From positions 1 to 64,000 of the forward strand of contig NZ_MRTH01000034.1 in assembly GCF_001956045.1 (NCBI RefSeq): a stretch of DNA of 64,000 bases, written 5' to 3'. A program made the position numbers and the translations under genes. This document shows, piece by piece, positions 46,927 to 54,556 of this stretch (the stretch's first letter is position 1; every line of letters begins with the position of its first letter). The DNA comes from Paenibacillus sp. FSL H7-0331. GTDB lineage: Bacteria > Bacillota > Bacilli > Paenibacillales > NBRC-103111. The notes under the pieces were generated by a model, which searched no databases, was not told the origin of the DNA, and saw only the letters and a program-made list of their open reading frames with translations.

Positions 46927-47532
46927 ATGTTTCAGCATAGTAATCAAAAATATGAAGGAGTAAACTTTGGCACACAAGATTTAAGGTACGGCGAGCTACT
47001 AAGTTGTACATTTAATCGTTGCTTCTTTTCTAATGGATCACTAGAGGAGATTACATCCAGTAACTGCCGTTTCATCGAGTGTGATTTTCGTGGAGCATCG
47101 TTAAATGGCTCTATTCATAAAGAATCCGCGTTTGAGAATTGCAATTTTAACGGAGCAAATCTGTTTGTTTCTAAATTTGAAATATGTAAAATGACAGGTT
47201 CGGATTTTTCTGGCTCTAATTTGGATGGGATCACTATTTTTCAAGGCGATTGGTCATATACCAATTTGAGACATACCCGATTAGTTAAACAGGACTTGCG
47301 TGGGGTTAAATTTCATGAAGCAGACTTGTCAGCAGCAAATTTAGAAAAAGCCGATTTAAGAGATTGTGATCTGACTATGGCGATACTGGCAAAAGCGAAG
47401 TTACAAGGTACTGATGTAAGAGGGGCAAAAATGGAAGGCGTGGATTTTAAAACATTCACCATTACAGGTATGAGAATGGATAGAGAGCAATCTGTATTGT
47501 TTTCGCTTTCTCATGGTGCCAAGGTAGGTTAA
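46927..47532 (+). CDS. Pentapeptide-repeat protein (Qnr/McbG-like fold)
   Basis: Protein of 201 residues, made mostly of A(D/N)LXX-type repeats: YEGVNFGTQDLRYGEL, CDFRGASLNGS, CNFNGANLF, SDFSGSNLDGI, LRGVKFHEADLSAANLEKAD, and LQGTDVRGAKMEGVDF. The repeats form a right-handed beta-helix. Family members include DNA mimics that protect gyrase from quinolones or microcins, so a resistance-like role is possible but unproven. ATAGGGGGCATCTA precedes ATG 46927. AT-rich relative to regions 2 and 3. Confidence 0.85.
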   Translation: MFQHSNQKYEGVNFGTQDLRYGELLSCTFNRCFFSNGSLEEITSSNCRFIECDFRGASLNGSIHKESAFENCNFNGANLFVSKFEICKMTGSDFSGSNLDGITIFQGDWSYTNLRHTRLVKQDLRGVKFHEADLSAANLEKADLRDCDLTMAILAKAKLQGTDVRGAKMEGVDFKTFTITGMRMDREQSVLFSLSHGAKVG

Positions 47533-47621
47533 TAAAATTCGTATGCCAACAATATGAATGCTTAACTGTCTGGCTGCAAGCCTGGCAATACCGCAAGAGC
47601 TCACCACGTGTTTGACTGTCA

Positions 47622-47659
47622 GAAGTCCTTTCGCACTCCTACGGCGGAAGGACTTTTTA
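47622..47659 (+). terminator. Terminator after pentapeptide-repeat gene
   Basis: AAGTCCTTTCGC pairs with GCGGAAGGACTT around ACTCCTACG; T-rich tail TTTTTATATTT. The rest of 47533-47906 shows a small hairpin (TAAACCTC...GAGGTTTA near 47722-47747) and the ECF41 promoter. Confidence 0.75.
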
Positions 47660-47850
47660 TATTTACCTTAAAAATTCCCCAGTCTAAACTATAAAAGCCC
47701 AATTGAGCGATTGTTTCCACTCTAAACCTCCACATCTATAGAGGTTTATTTATCATTACTAAAATAGTGATAAAAATTTTATAGATAGCTGGAGGTATGA
47801 TAATAATATCCCTAGGAATTCAGAGTTCTTGTAAAAAATACTTTGATTTA

Positions 47851-47877
47851 TGTCACACAATGACCTCGCCAATTGTC
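47851..47877 (+). promoter_or_regulatory. ECF41-type promoter of sigma gene copy B
   Basis: TGTCACA (47851-47857), a 16-nt spacer and TGTC (47874-47877). The same layout, TGTCACA-N16-TGTCTTAT, lies upstream of the CMD-like gene at 48929. It precedes the ATG at 47907, so autoregulation is likely. Confidence 0.75.
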
Positions 47878-47906
47878 TTATCAGTGTCACAATAAGGGGG
47901 TATACT

Positions 47907-48812
47907 ATGCAAAGTCATACAAACAATCCACCAATTGCTAACATCGAAGATTTGTATAAAACCTACAAGCCTCATTTATTTTCTATTGCTTACCGTATGC
48001 TTGGTTCTAGATCAGATGCAGAGGATATGGTTCAAGATTTGTTTATAAGCGTTCATGGATATCTAAATGATAATATTATTAATATCAAATCGTACTTAAG
48101 CAAAATGATGATCAATCGATGTCTGAACGAATTAAAATCTGTGCGAAAAAAAAGAATAAGCTACGTAGGTAATTGGCTTCCAGAACCAACCGTGCAATTC
48201 ATCGAACATAGTCCCTTTGAGAGCGTCGAGCGTCATGATACGATTTCTTATGCCTTTCTTATTCTTATGGAAAAACTTACGCCTTTGGAAAGAGCTGTGT
48301 TTATTTTAAGGGAAGTCTTTGCATATGAGCATAGTGAAATTGGCGAAATGTTTAACAAAACAGAAGTCAATTGCCGTAAAATATTCAGTCGTGTCAAGAA
48401 AAAAGTAGAGTTGTCCTCCGAAAAAAATGAATGGTTATTAACCCATCCCATTGAAGAAAAGGAACTGGTGAATCGCTTCATCTCTGCACTGGCGAATGGC
48501 AACATTCAATCACTTGTGGACTTGTTAACAGAGGATGTAATATTGATTGCCGACGGTGGAGGAAAGGTGTCCGCCGCTACCAATCCAATATATAGCAAAG
48601 AACGTGTGCTTGACTTATTGAATGTACTTTCGTTAAATCGATTTCCAGAATCACAAGCCCAGCTAGTCGAGGTCAATGATCAAAAAGGGATATTGTTAAC
48701 GAAAGATGGCCTACCAACGGGGGTTATTTGTTTTGAATGGGACGCTGAATCAATGACGATTCAGCGGATTTACATTATAGTGAATCCAGATAAATTACAA
48801 CACTTAAACTGA
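47907..48812 (+). CDS. ECF41-group sigma factor with fused SnoaL-like domain (copy B)
   Basis: Protein of 301 residues. It aligns by eye with copy A throughout: LFSIAYRMLGSRSDAEDMVQ, RKKRISYVGNWLPEPTVQF, LTPLERAVFILREVFAYEHSEI, then DGGGK (IADGGGKVSAATNPI) and NPDKL (IIVNPDKLQHLN). ATG 47907 is 6 nt from AAGGGGG; an upstream in-frame ATG at 47850 overlaps the promoter and is rejected. The gene is visibly AT-richer than copy A, so the two probably have different origins. It is followed by a CMD-like gene and an NmrA-like epimerase gene, the classical partners of ECF41. Confidence 0.93.
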   Translation: MQSHTNNPPIANIEDLYKTYKPHLFSIAYRMLGSRSDAEDMVQDLFISVHGYLNDNIINIKSYLSKMMINRCLNELKSVRKKRISYVGNWLPEPTVQFIEHSPFESVERHDTISYAFLILMEKLTPLERAVFILREVFAYEHSEIGEMFNKTEVNCRKIFSRVKKKVELSSEKNEWLLTHPIEEKELVNRFISALANGNIQSLVDLLTEDVILIADGGGKVSAATNPIYSKERVLDLLNVLSLNRFPESQAQLVEVNDQKGILLTKDGLPTGVICFEWDAESMTIQRIYIIVNPDKLQHLN

Positions 48813-48928
48813 ATTCAAAATACATCTCTTTGAGCTCTTTTCTTCAAAGGGAAATTTGTGCGCCAGATAGGTTATTTTGATGTTTGATGGGGAGGAGGCA
48901 TTTATCCATAAAATAGAAATCTGTTGGA

Positions 48929-48955
48929 TGTCACACATTGAACTCGTCAGTTGTC
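48929..48955 (+). promoter_or_regulatory. ECF41-type promoter of CMD-like gene
   Basis: TGTCACA (48929-48935), 16-nt spacer, TGTC (48952-48955). About 36 bp before ATG 48992. Sequence around the spacer and after the -10 (TTAT-AGTGTCA) is also shared with the promoter at 47851. Confidence 0.8.
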
Positions 48956-48991
48956 TTATTAGTGTCAAAAAAATACACAGGAGGTACTGTT

Positions 48992-49471
48992 ATGGCACAA
49001 CGTGTAAATTATATGCAGCAATCACCAGAACTTTTTAAAAAATTAATGGAATTCAGCAACGCCGAGAAAGACAGCGTAATTGAAGAGAAGATCCTCGATC
49101 TTGTTCACATCAGGGCCTCGCAAATCAATGGGTGCGGTTTCTGCCTGGATATGCACGTCAAGCAGGCCAAAATCCACGGCGAGAGCGAACTTCGCCTTTA
49201 CCACATCTCAATTTGGCGGGAATCGACGCTGTTTATTCCACGCGAGCGGGCTGCACTGGCATGGACCGAGATTCTGACCAAACTACCTGAACAAGGTGTG
49301 CCCGACGACGTTTATGATCGCGTTCGCGGGCAATTGTCTGAAAAAGAAATCTCGGATCTGACCTTCTCGATTATGGCGATCAATGCTTGGAACCGTATAA
49401 ACGTCGGCTTCAAAACTGTACCGGGCTCGGCTGATGCAGCTTTTGGATTGTCTAAAGCAGGTCTGAGCTGA
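48992..49471 (+). CDS. Carboxymuconolactone decarboxylase/AhpD-like protein
   Basis: Protein of 159 residues. The thiol motif CGFCLDMH (Cys48, Cys51, His55) is typical of AhpD-type peroxidase-like enzymes, with the helical bundle signature ALAWTEILTKLP and MAINAWNRINVGFK after it. Likely role is reduction of peroxides or related detoxification. CAGGAGGTACTGTT precedes ATG 48992; upstream in-frame codons overlap the promoter. Direct target of an ECF41-type promoter, which agrees with known ECF41 regulons. Confidence 0.92.
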   Translation: MAQRVNYMQQSPELFKKLMEFSNAEKDSVIEEKILDLVHIRASQINGCGFCLDMHVKQAKIHGESELRLYHISIWRESTLFIPRERAALAWTEILTKLPEQGVPDDVYDRVRGQLSEKEISDLTFSIMAINAWNRINVGFKTVPGSADAAFGLSKAGLS

Positions 49472-49658
49472 CCAATTACCAATGCAAATCACACTTCGCG
49501 CGACTTACTGCATGGCTTATGAGCCGGATCTTCGGCGAATCTTTGCTAAGTGGTCAGTGTTTTGGCGGCACATCCTATGACAATGTCACAGAAAAACAGT
49601 ACAAGGCTTTAGACATCTCTAGCCAGTATACTACGGGCTAAAAACTGGGAGGATCAAC

Positions 49659-50414
49659 ATGAAAATAGTAGTTATTGGTGGTAGTGGGCTCATTGGAACA
49701 AAACTCGCTAACAACCTTCGTAATCTTGGCCACGAGGTAGTGGCAGCATCACCATCCTTAGGCGTCAATACCATTACTACTGAGGGGCTGACTGAAGCGC
49801 TTAGTGGTGCTCAGGTTGTCGTCGACGTGGCGAACTCGCCTTCGTTTGATGACAAAGCAGTATTGGAGTTCTTCGAGACATCGGGTCGAAATCTTCTTGC
49901 CGCTGAAGCGGCTGCTGGAGTGAAACATCACGTTGCGCTGTCGGTTGTTGGCACTGAACGCCTTCTCCAGAGTGGTTATTTCCGTGCGAAGATGGCCCAA
50001 GAAAACCTGATCAGAGCTTCCAAGATTCCCTATACCATCGTTCGTGCAACGCAGTTCTTCGAGTTCGTCAACGGCATTGCCTATACGGCCACCGAAGGAC
50101 AAACCGTTCGATTGCCGTCTGTTTTTGTGCAGCCTATCGTTTCGGATGATGTTGCTACGGCGATGGTCGACTTCACACTCGAGGCACCAGTGAATGGTAT
50201 TGTCGAGTTAGCTGGTCCCGAAAGGCTACATCTCGACGAACTCGTCCGACAATACTTGAGCGCAATACAGGATACACGTCAGGTGGTTGCAGATGTCAAC
50301 GCGCGCTACTTCGGCGCAGAGCTAGACGATCAATCTCTCGTCCCGAGCGACAATGCGCGCATCACTACGACGCGGTTCAGTGATTGGCTCAGCCGTTCCA
50401 CGACTTTAGTATAA
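49659..50414 (+). CDS. NmrA-like NAD(P)-dependent epimerase/SDR (atypical)
   Basis: Protein of 251 residues. KIVVIGGSGLIGTKLANNLRN is the dinucleotide-binding motif and VALSVVGTERLLQSGYFRAKMAQE resembles the NmrA/YwnB-type active-site region (Tyr and Lys of YxxxK are replaced by YFRAK). TGGGAGGATCAAC precedes ATG 49659. It is the third ECF41-linked class (epimerase) next to copy B. A TGTCACA box occurs at 49584 but no CGTC at the right distance, so it may be read from the CMD promoter or another one. Confidence 0.85.
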   Translation: MKIVVIGGSGLIGTKLANNLRNLGHEVVAASPSLGVNTITTEGLTEALSGAQVVVDVANSPSFDDKAVLEFFETSGRNLLAAEAAAGVKHHVALSVVGTERLLQSGYFRAKMAQENLIRASKIPYTIVRATQFFEFVNGIAYTATEGQTVRLPSVFVQPIVSDDVATAMVDFTLEAPVNGIVELAGPERLHLDELVRQYLSAIQDTRQVVADVNARYFGAELDDQSLVPSDNARITTTRFSDWLSRSTTLV

Positions 50415-50513
50415 TTCAGCGAGTTAAACTGAAGAATATCAGCTTACCTGCCTTTCTGGCAGTTTCGGTCATCATATTAATTAAATGATTTAGGATGTTT
50501 TGAGAAAATGGAA

Positions 50514-50547
50514 AAAGGAGATCCGGTGGTTACGGGTCTCCTTTCAT
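50514..50547 (+). terminator. Terminator after NmrA-like gene
   Basis: AAAGGAGATCC and GGGTCTCCTTT form an 11-bp stem (one G-T pair), then CATTTG. The gap 50415-50923 contains this terminator and the ADH remnant on the minus strand, nothing else recognised. Confidence 0.75.
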
Positions 50548-50616
50548 TTGTTCCCAATTTGAATCGATAGGTTCAAAATGCCTCCGGAAGGGCGAAAGCA
50601 TGGGAGGAGCAAAGCC

Positions 50617-50730
50617 CTATCTCTCTTCGACGTTTCCGGTTTCCCGGTCTGCACCACGCAGCCGACGTAAGACCACTGGCTCGATAGTTCGCAATGCGTT
50701 CCTTGCACCTTGATAAGTTACAGCCTTCAT
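50617..50730 (-). pseudogene. 5' remnant of a zinc-type alcohol dehydrogenase gene
   Basis: Minus-strand reading from ATG 50730 gives MKAVTYQGARNALRTIEP, which is the characteristic start of Zn-dependent formaldehyde/alcohol dehydrogenases, then unrelated residues and a stop after 37 codons. AGGAAG precedes it. Only the first 10-12 residues are convincing, so this is probably a leftover from deletion of an adh gene. Confidence 0.4.
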
Positions 50731-50923
50731 AATCATCTTCCTAAGTTTGTATGCCAGACGTAACGGACAGTTATTTTTGGATGAAAAATTCTTTTTAATT
50801 AAACATCACATGGCGCTGACAGTGGAGAAACAAGTATAATTAAATGACCGACTAATTAGACCAATATTAAAACACACTTACATCGAATACATATGATTAA
50901 AATAAATCGTAGGAGGCCGTGAA

Positions 50924-51523
50924 ATGACCACTGATTTCTACCTTGTCAGACATGCTAAAAAAGAAAAGGGGATTGGAGATGTCGCTATATCGTCCGAAGG
51001 CATATTGGAAGCTCAAGCGACTGCACACCATTTTCGTGAAATAGCGATTAATAAAATCGTGAGTAGTCCCCTTAAAAGGGCTAAGCAGACAGCCATGTTC
51101 ATCGCAAAAGAAACAAAGACAACAATTGCAGAGGATATTCGTTTGCGAGAGCGTGCCAACTGGGGAGATGTACCTGGACAAACATTTGAGGAGTTTGTTG
51201 AGATGTGGGAACGATGCGTACAGGATAGAGACTTTTCACCACCAGCAGGCGATTCTGCAAGGAAAGCAGGTGAGCGTTTAGCTTTGTGCTTATTGGAATT
51301 GTCAGTTGAACATTCACAGGATAGCATCATCGTTGTTACACACGGTGGTCTGATAACAGATTTCTTGGTAAATGTAATCACCGAGGAGGAATTGCGAAAG
51401 AGACACCCTAATTTTCTTGCAGAGCAAAGCTATTTGGTCTCCGAGTGTTCAATAACAAAAGTAAGTTGTCAGGATGGGATTTTTAAATTAGATGACTTTG
51501 CAACTGTCGATCATTTGCTGTAG
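50924..51523 (+). CDS. Histidine phosphatase family protein (phosphoglycerate-mutase-like)
   Basis: Protein of 199 residues. YLVRHAKKEKG holds the phospho-acceptor His10 with Arg9; SSPLKRAKQTA is the second signature; VVTHGGLITDFL holds the second catalytic His. The family dephosphorylates small phosphoesters. TAGGAGGCCGTGAA precedes ATG 50924. The last codons overlap the MerR remnant on the other strand. Confidence 0.88.
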   Translation: MTTDFYLVRHAKKEKGIGDVAISSEGILEAQATAHHFREIAINKIVSSPLKRAKQTAMFIAKETKTTIAEDIRLRERANWGDVPGQTFEEFVEMWERCVQDRDFSPPAGDSARKAGERLALCLLELSVEHSQDSIIVVTHGGLITDFLVNVITEEELRKRHPNFLAEQSYLVSECSITKVSCQDGIFKLDDFATVDHLL

Positions 51524-51640
51524 GTGGTCCATTGTTCCTGAATGGTAGAAAAACTCTCCAAACACAGGTCTATATAGGTTTTGATGTCTTCCACGGACAT
51601 ACCACATTGTTTCAGATGTTTTACACCTGTAAGTCCTCCT
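51511..51640 (-). pseudogene. Remnant of a MerR-family regulator gene
   Basis: On the minus strand the frame LTGVKHLKQCGMSVEDIKTY, then IDLC and a stop (TCA at 51511-51513), matches the middle of MerR proteins (LKxxGMSxxDIKxYxDLC). The N-terminal helix-turn-helix and most of the C-terminus are absent. It lies beside the aldo/keto reductase gene, which is the common position of AdhR-type MerR regulators, so the regulator seems to have been lost. Confidence 0.55.
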
Positions 51641-51756
51641 CGAAAAAAAACTACAATATTTTTGACTTTGAATTAAACCAAGAGGATGATGGAGAGTAGG
51701 GAGAATTGTATCCTTATGAAGGAAACAATATCTAGTAGAAAGTGAGGAACAATCAA

Positions 51757-52737
51757 ATGGAATATGTGAAACTTGGAAATACTGGATTGGATGTATCTCG
51801 GATTTGTCTTGGCTGTATGAGCTTTGGCGTAGCAGAACGGTGGGTTCATCCTTGGGTACTAGATGAGGAGCGCAGTCGTCCTATTATAAAAAAAGCTTTG
51901 GAGCTTGGTATCAATTTTTTTGATACAGCGAATGTGTATGCAGACGGAACAAGCGAGGAAATTGTTGGCCGGGTTCTAAAGGATTATGCCAATCGTGATG
52001 AAATTGTCCTCGCGACAAAGGTACATTTCCGTATGCATCAAGGTCCAAATGGTGCTGGTCTTTCCCGAAAGGCAATCATGAGTGAAATAGATAAGAGTCT
52101 TAGGAGATTGGGAACAGATTATGTAGACCTGTATCAAATCCATCGCTGGGATTACAATACTCCTATTGAAGAAACGATGGAAGCCTTGCATGATGTTGTG
52201 AAGGCTGGTAAGGCAAGATACATTGGTGCTTCTGCCATGTACGCATGGCAGTTCCTGAAGGCATTACATGTAGCTGAAAAAAATGGGTGGACCCGGTTTG
52301 TGTCGATGCAGAATCATTTAAACCTCATATACCGTGAAGAGGAGAGGGAGATGCTGCCTCTTTGTAAGGAAGAAAAAATCGGTGTGATTCCATATAGCCC
52401 GCTCGCATCAGGAAGATTGACTCGTGATTGGTCGGAAACAACCTATCGTTCCGAAACCGATCAAGTTCAGAAATCTAAATACGATGCGACGGCAAATACG
52501 GATCGATTGATTGTGGAGCGTGTGGCAGCAATCGCAGAAAAACGTGGCGTTCCTCGCGCTCAAATCGCACTTGCCTGGTTGTTGCAGAAAGAACCAATAA
52601 CAGCTCCCATTATCGGAGCTACCCAAATATCTAATCTCGAAGATGCAGTAGCCGCTGTTTCGATTATGTTAACACCTGAAGAAATTGCATCGCTGGAAGA
52701 GCCGTATGTTCCCCATCCGGTAATTGGTGCAGTGTGA
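51757..52737 (+). CDS. Aldo/keto reductase
   Basis: Protein of 326 residues, TIM-barrel NADPH oxidoreductase. The catalytic tetrad is visible as Asp56 and Tyr61 (FFDTANVYADG), Lys88 (LATKVH) and His near 129 (LYQIHRWDYNT). IGVIPYSPLASGRLTR and APIIGATQISNLEDA bind NADPH. It reduces reactive aldehydes or ketones. ATG 51757 follows AAGTGAGG. A MerR remnant lies just upstream on the other strand. Confidence 0.9.
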   Translation: MEYVKLGNTGLDVSRICLGCMSFGVAERWVHPWVLDEERSRPIIKKALELGINFFDTANVYADGTSEEIVGRVLKDYANRDEIVLATKVHFRMHQGPNGAGLSRKAIMSEIDKSLRRLGTDYVDLYQIHRWDYNTPIEETMEALHDVVKAGKARYIGASAMYAWQFLKALHVAEKNGWTRFVSMQNHLNLIYREEEREMLPLCKEEKIGVIPYSPLASGRLTRDWSETTYRSETDQVQKSKYDATANTDRLIVERVAAIAEKRGVPRAQIALAWLLQKEPITAPIIGATQISNLEDAVAAVSIMLTPEEIASLEEPYVPHPVIGAV

Positions 52738-52853
52738 TACAATGCGAGGCGTAGGTCTGCCATTTGAAATTTTGATTGAGTATGGTACAAACGAACGTAT
52801 ATTCGTTAATATTTAAATGGATATATTTTACATATGAGGGAGAGGAGATTAAA

Positions 52854-53321
52854 ATGAAAACTTATCATGTCGATACTGTGGAAAAAGAAGAGATCAAGTT
52901 GGTTGGTTTTTCAATAACTGAAAGTCTAAACAATGTTTTAGAAACGAAGATTGTAAGAACATTACGCGAGGACTTGACGAATCGAATGATTGAAATAGAA
53001 AACAGAAAAGGTCCAGGAGTTTTTTTAATTCAAATTTATCCTCATGACGGTCAATGGACTCCCCATGTGCCATTTCAACATGTGGTCGCCTTCGAAGTGA
53101 AATCTTATGGTGAGATTCCTACTGGTATGATAACTCATACTGTGTCTCCGGGGCGGTTTATCAAAATTATACATAAAGGTGCAGAATCACAGATCGGTAC
53201 TACTTATGATTTTATAAACAAAACGTATGGTGTTAGACCCATTGATATTGAATATTGGAATGATATTCATACATTAGAAAGTCAAGATGGTGAAATTGAT
53301 ATTTATATACCAGTAAAATAA
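52854..53321 (+). CDS. GyrI-like effector-binding domain protein
   Basis: Protein of 155 residues with the SOUL/GyrI-like fold found in stand-alone form and in AraC/MerR regulators. Recognisable parts are VGFSITESLNN at the start, PFQHVVAFEVKSYGEIPTGM in the middle and IDIEYWND...IDIYIPVK at the end. Such proteins bind or hydrolyse hydrophobic or cationic small molecules. GGAGAGGAGATTAAA precedes ATG 52854. AT-rich composition. Confidence 0.8.
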   Translation: MKTYHVDTVEKEEIKLVGFSITESLNNVLETKIVRTLREDLTNRMIEIENRKGPGVFLIQIYPHDGQWTPHVPFQHVVAFEVKSYGEIPTGMITHTVSPGRFIKIIHKGAESQIGTTYDFINKTYGVRPIDIEYWNDIHTLESQDGEIDIYIPVK

Positions 53322-53442
53322 AAATTCTTTATTACAGTGTAGTCGAATGGAAATCAAAATCAAATTTTTCTACATATACATATGAAGAGGCCAGCCAGAA
53401 ACTTCGGGTTACTTAAAACAATGTGAAGCGCATTTCAATATG

Positions 53443-53476
53443 CCGCTAAACCTGACCCGAGGATCTGGTTTAGCGG
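53443..53476 (-). repeat. 10-bp inverted repeat downstream of the DapA-like gene
   Basis: CCGCTAAACC (53443-53452) and GGTTTAGCGG (53467-53476) are exact inverted copies with a 14-nt loop. Without a T run it is a weak terminator candidate for the converging genes. The gap 53322-53571 has no other feature. Confidence 0.45.
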
Positions 53477-53571
53477 AAACGGTACATGCGACAAGCCGAT
53501 GGTTACGGAATAAAGCTAACTCAGTAGAATGCCTTAGAGCTTATAAAAAGGAGACAAGTCTTACATGCACT

Positions 53572-54504
53572 CTAACGCGCCGCCTTCACCTCATGCCAGC
53601 GCAGCGCCAGAAGGTCGAGATCTTTCAGTGTATCCAAGGCTTCCTGACGGATACGTTCGTCGATTGGTGCATTTGGATTGCGGACATAGGCAGACTCGAT
53701 TACGCCACCTGTCCGGAGTATTTCCTTATGGACAGCCATCGCAAAACCAGGGAGCGTACCGATTCGCATGAACGGCAAATACTGATAAAAAGTTTGGCGT
53801 GCGGTGTCCAGATCACCGGATCTGAAGGCCTGATAAATCCGCACACAAACCTCCGGAAATTCGCAGGCAGGCATCGTACCTACAGCGCCACGACCCAGCT
53901 CCTCATAAAAATAAAGTCCGTTCATTCCTCCGAATACCGTCAGCCGGCCTTCGGACTGCTCCAGCACCTCGGTAACCTTCAAAGTTGTTGGCGGGGCCTC
54001 AACCTTCACGTAAGCGATGTTCTCGAATTCCTTGGACAAACGGGCGAGCAGGACAGCAGGCATATTCACACCGCTTGCGAGCGGTGCGTCCTGGATCATG
54101 ATCGGGATCGTCACGGCTTTGGCAATGGCGGCAAAATAATCGTACAGCCGCTTGCCGTCCGGCTTGGCCATGTAAGGGGGGAGTACCATGAGCGCATCGG
54201 CCCCCTGTTTCTCCGCACGTTTGCTTAGTTGAACGGCAACTTCTAGCCCCGTATGACCGCTGCCGAAGACGAGCGGAACTTGGCCTTTGACTTCATCGAC
54301 GACAATTTCAGCGATTCTCGCCTTTTCTTCATCGAGCAGCGTATACATTTCGCTGGCCATGCCGAACAGAGCAATACCGTCGACTTTGGCATGAAGCTGA
54401 AAGCGTACAAGCTCACGCAGACTATTCTCGTCCACCTCCCCTTGTTCAGTAAAGGGTGTTGCCAGAATTGGATAAACGCCTTCTAATTTCACTTGTTGAC
54501 TCAT
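53572..54504 (-). CDS. DapA-family class I lyase/aldolase (sugar-acid type)
   Basis: Protein of 310 residues, TIM barrel. The Schiff-base lysine is Lys167 in IAYVKVEAPPTT. LVFGSGHTG and LPPYMAKPDG are family motifs. The catalytic Tyr of the usual YN(V/I)P motif is not present; the equivalent text is IQDAPLASG, so it is not a dihydrodipicolinate synthase. Related enzymes cleave or dehydrate 2-keto-3-deoxy sugar acids. ATG 54504 has GGAGG 8 nt upstream. It is 52 nt downstream of the enolase-superfamily gene in the same direction, which supports a dehydratase-then-lyase pathway. Confidence 0.88.
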   Translation of the reverse strand: MSQQVKLEGVYPILATPFTEQGEVDENSLRELVRFQLHAKVDGIALFGMASEMYTLLDEEKARIAEIVVDEVKGQVPLVFGSGHTGLEVAVQLSKRAEKQGADALMVLPPYMAKPDGKRLYDYFAAIAKAVTIPIMIQDAPLASGVNMPAVLLARLSKEFENIAYVKVEAPPTTLKVTEVLEQSEGRLTVFGGMNGLYFYEELGRGAVGTMPACEFPEVCVRIYQAFRSGDLDTARQTFYQYLPFMRIGTLPGFAMAVHKEILRTGGVIESAYVRNPNAPIDERIRQEALDTLKDLDLLALRWHEVKAAR

Positions 54505-54556
54505 AGTCATAACCTCCATATGTTTCATTTAGTCAGAAAGTTCTGCTTGCAGGCTT

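Noticed and set aside
49584..49610. A fourth ECF41 promoter before the NmrA-like gene
   Set aside because: TGTCACA is present, but 16 nt later the sequence is CTTT, not CGTC or TGTC.
53440..54228. Long plus-strand open frame of 262 codons
   Set aside because: It is antisense to the well-supported DapA-like gene, has no ribosome site and reads as Arg/His-rich text without motifs.
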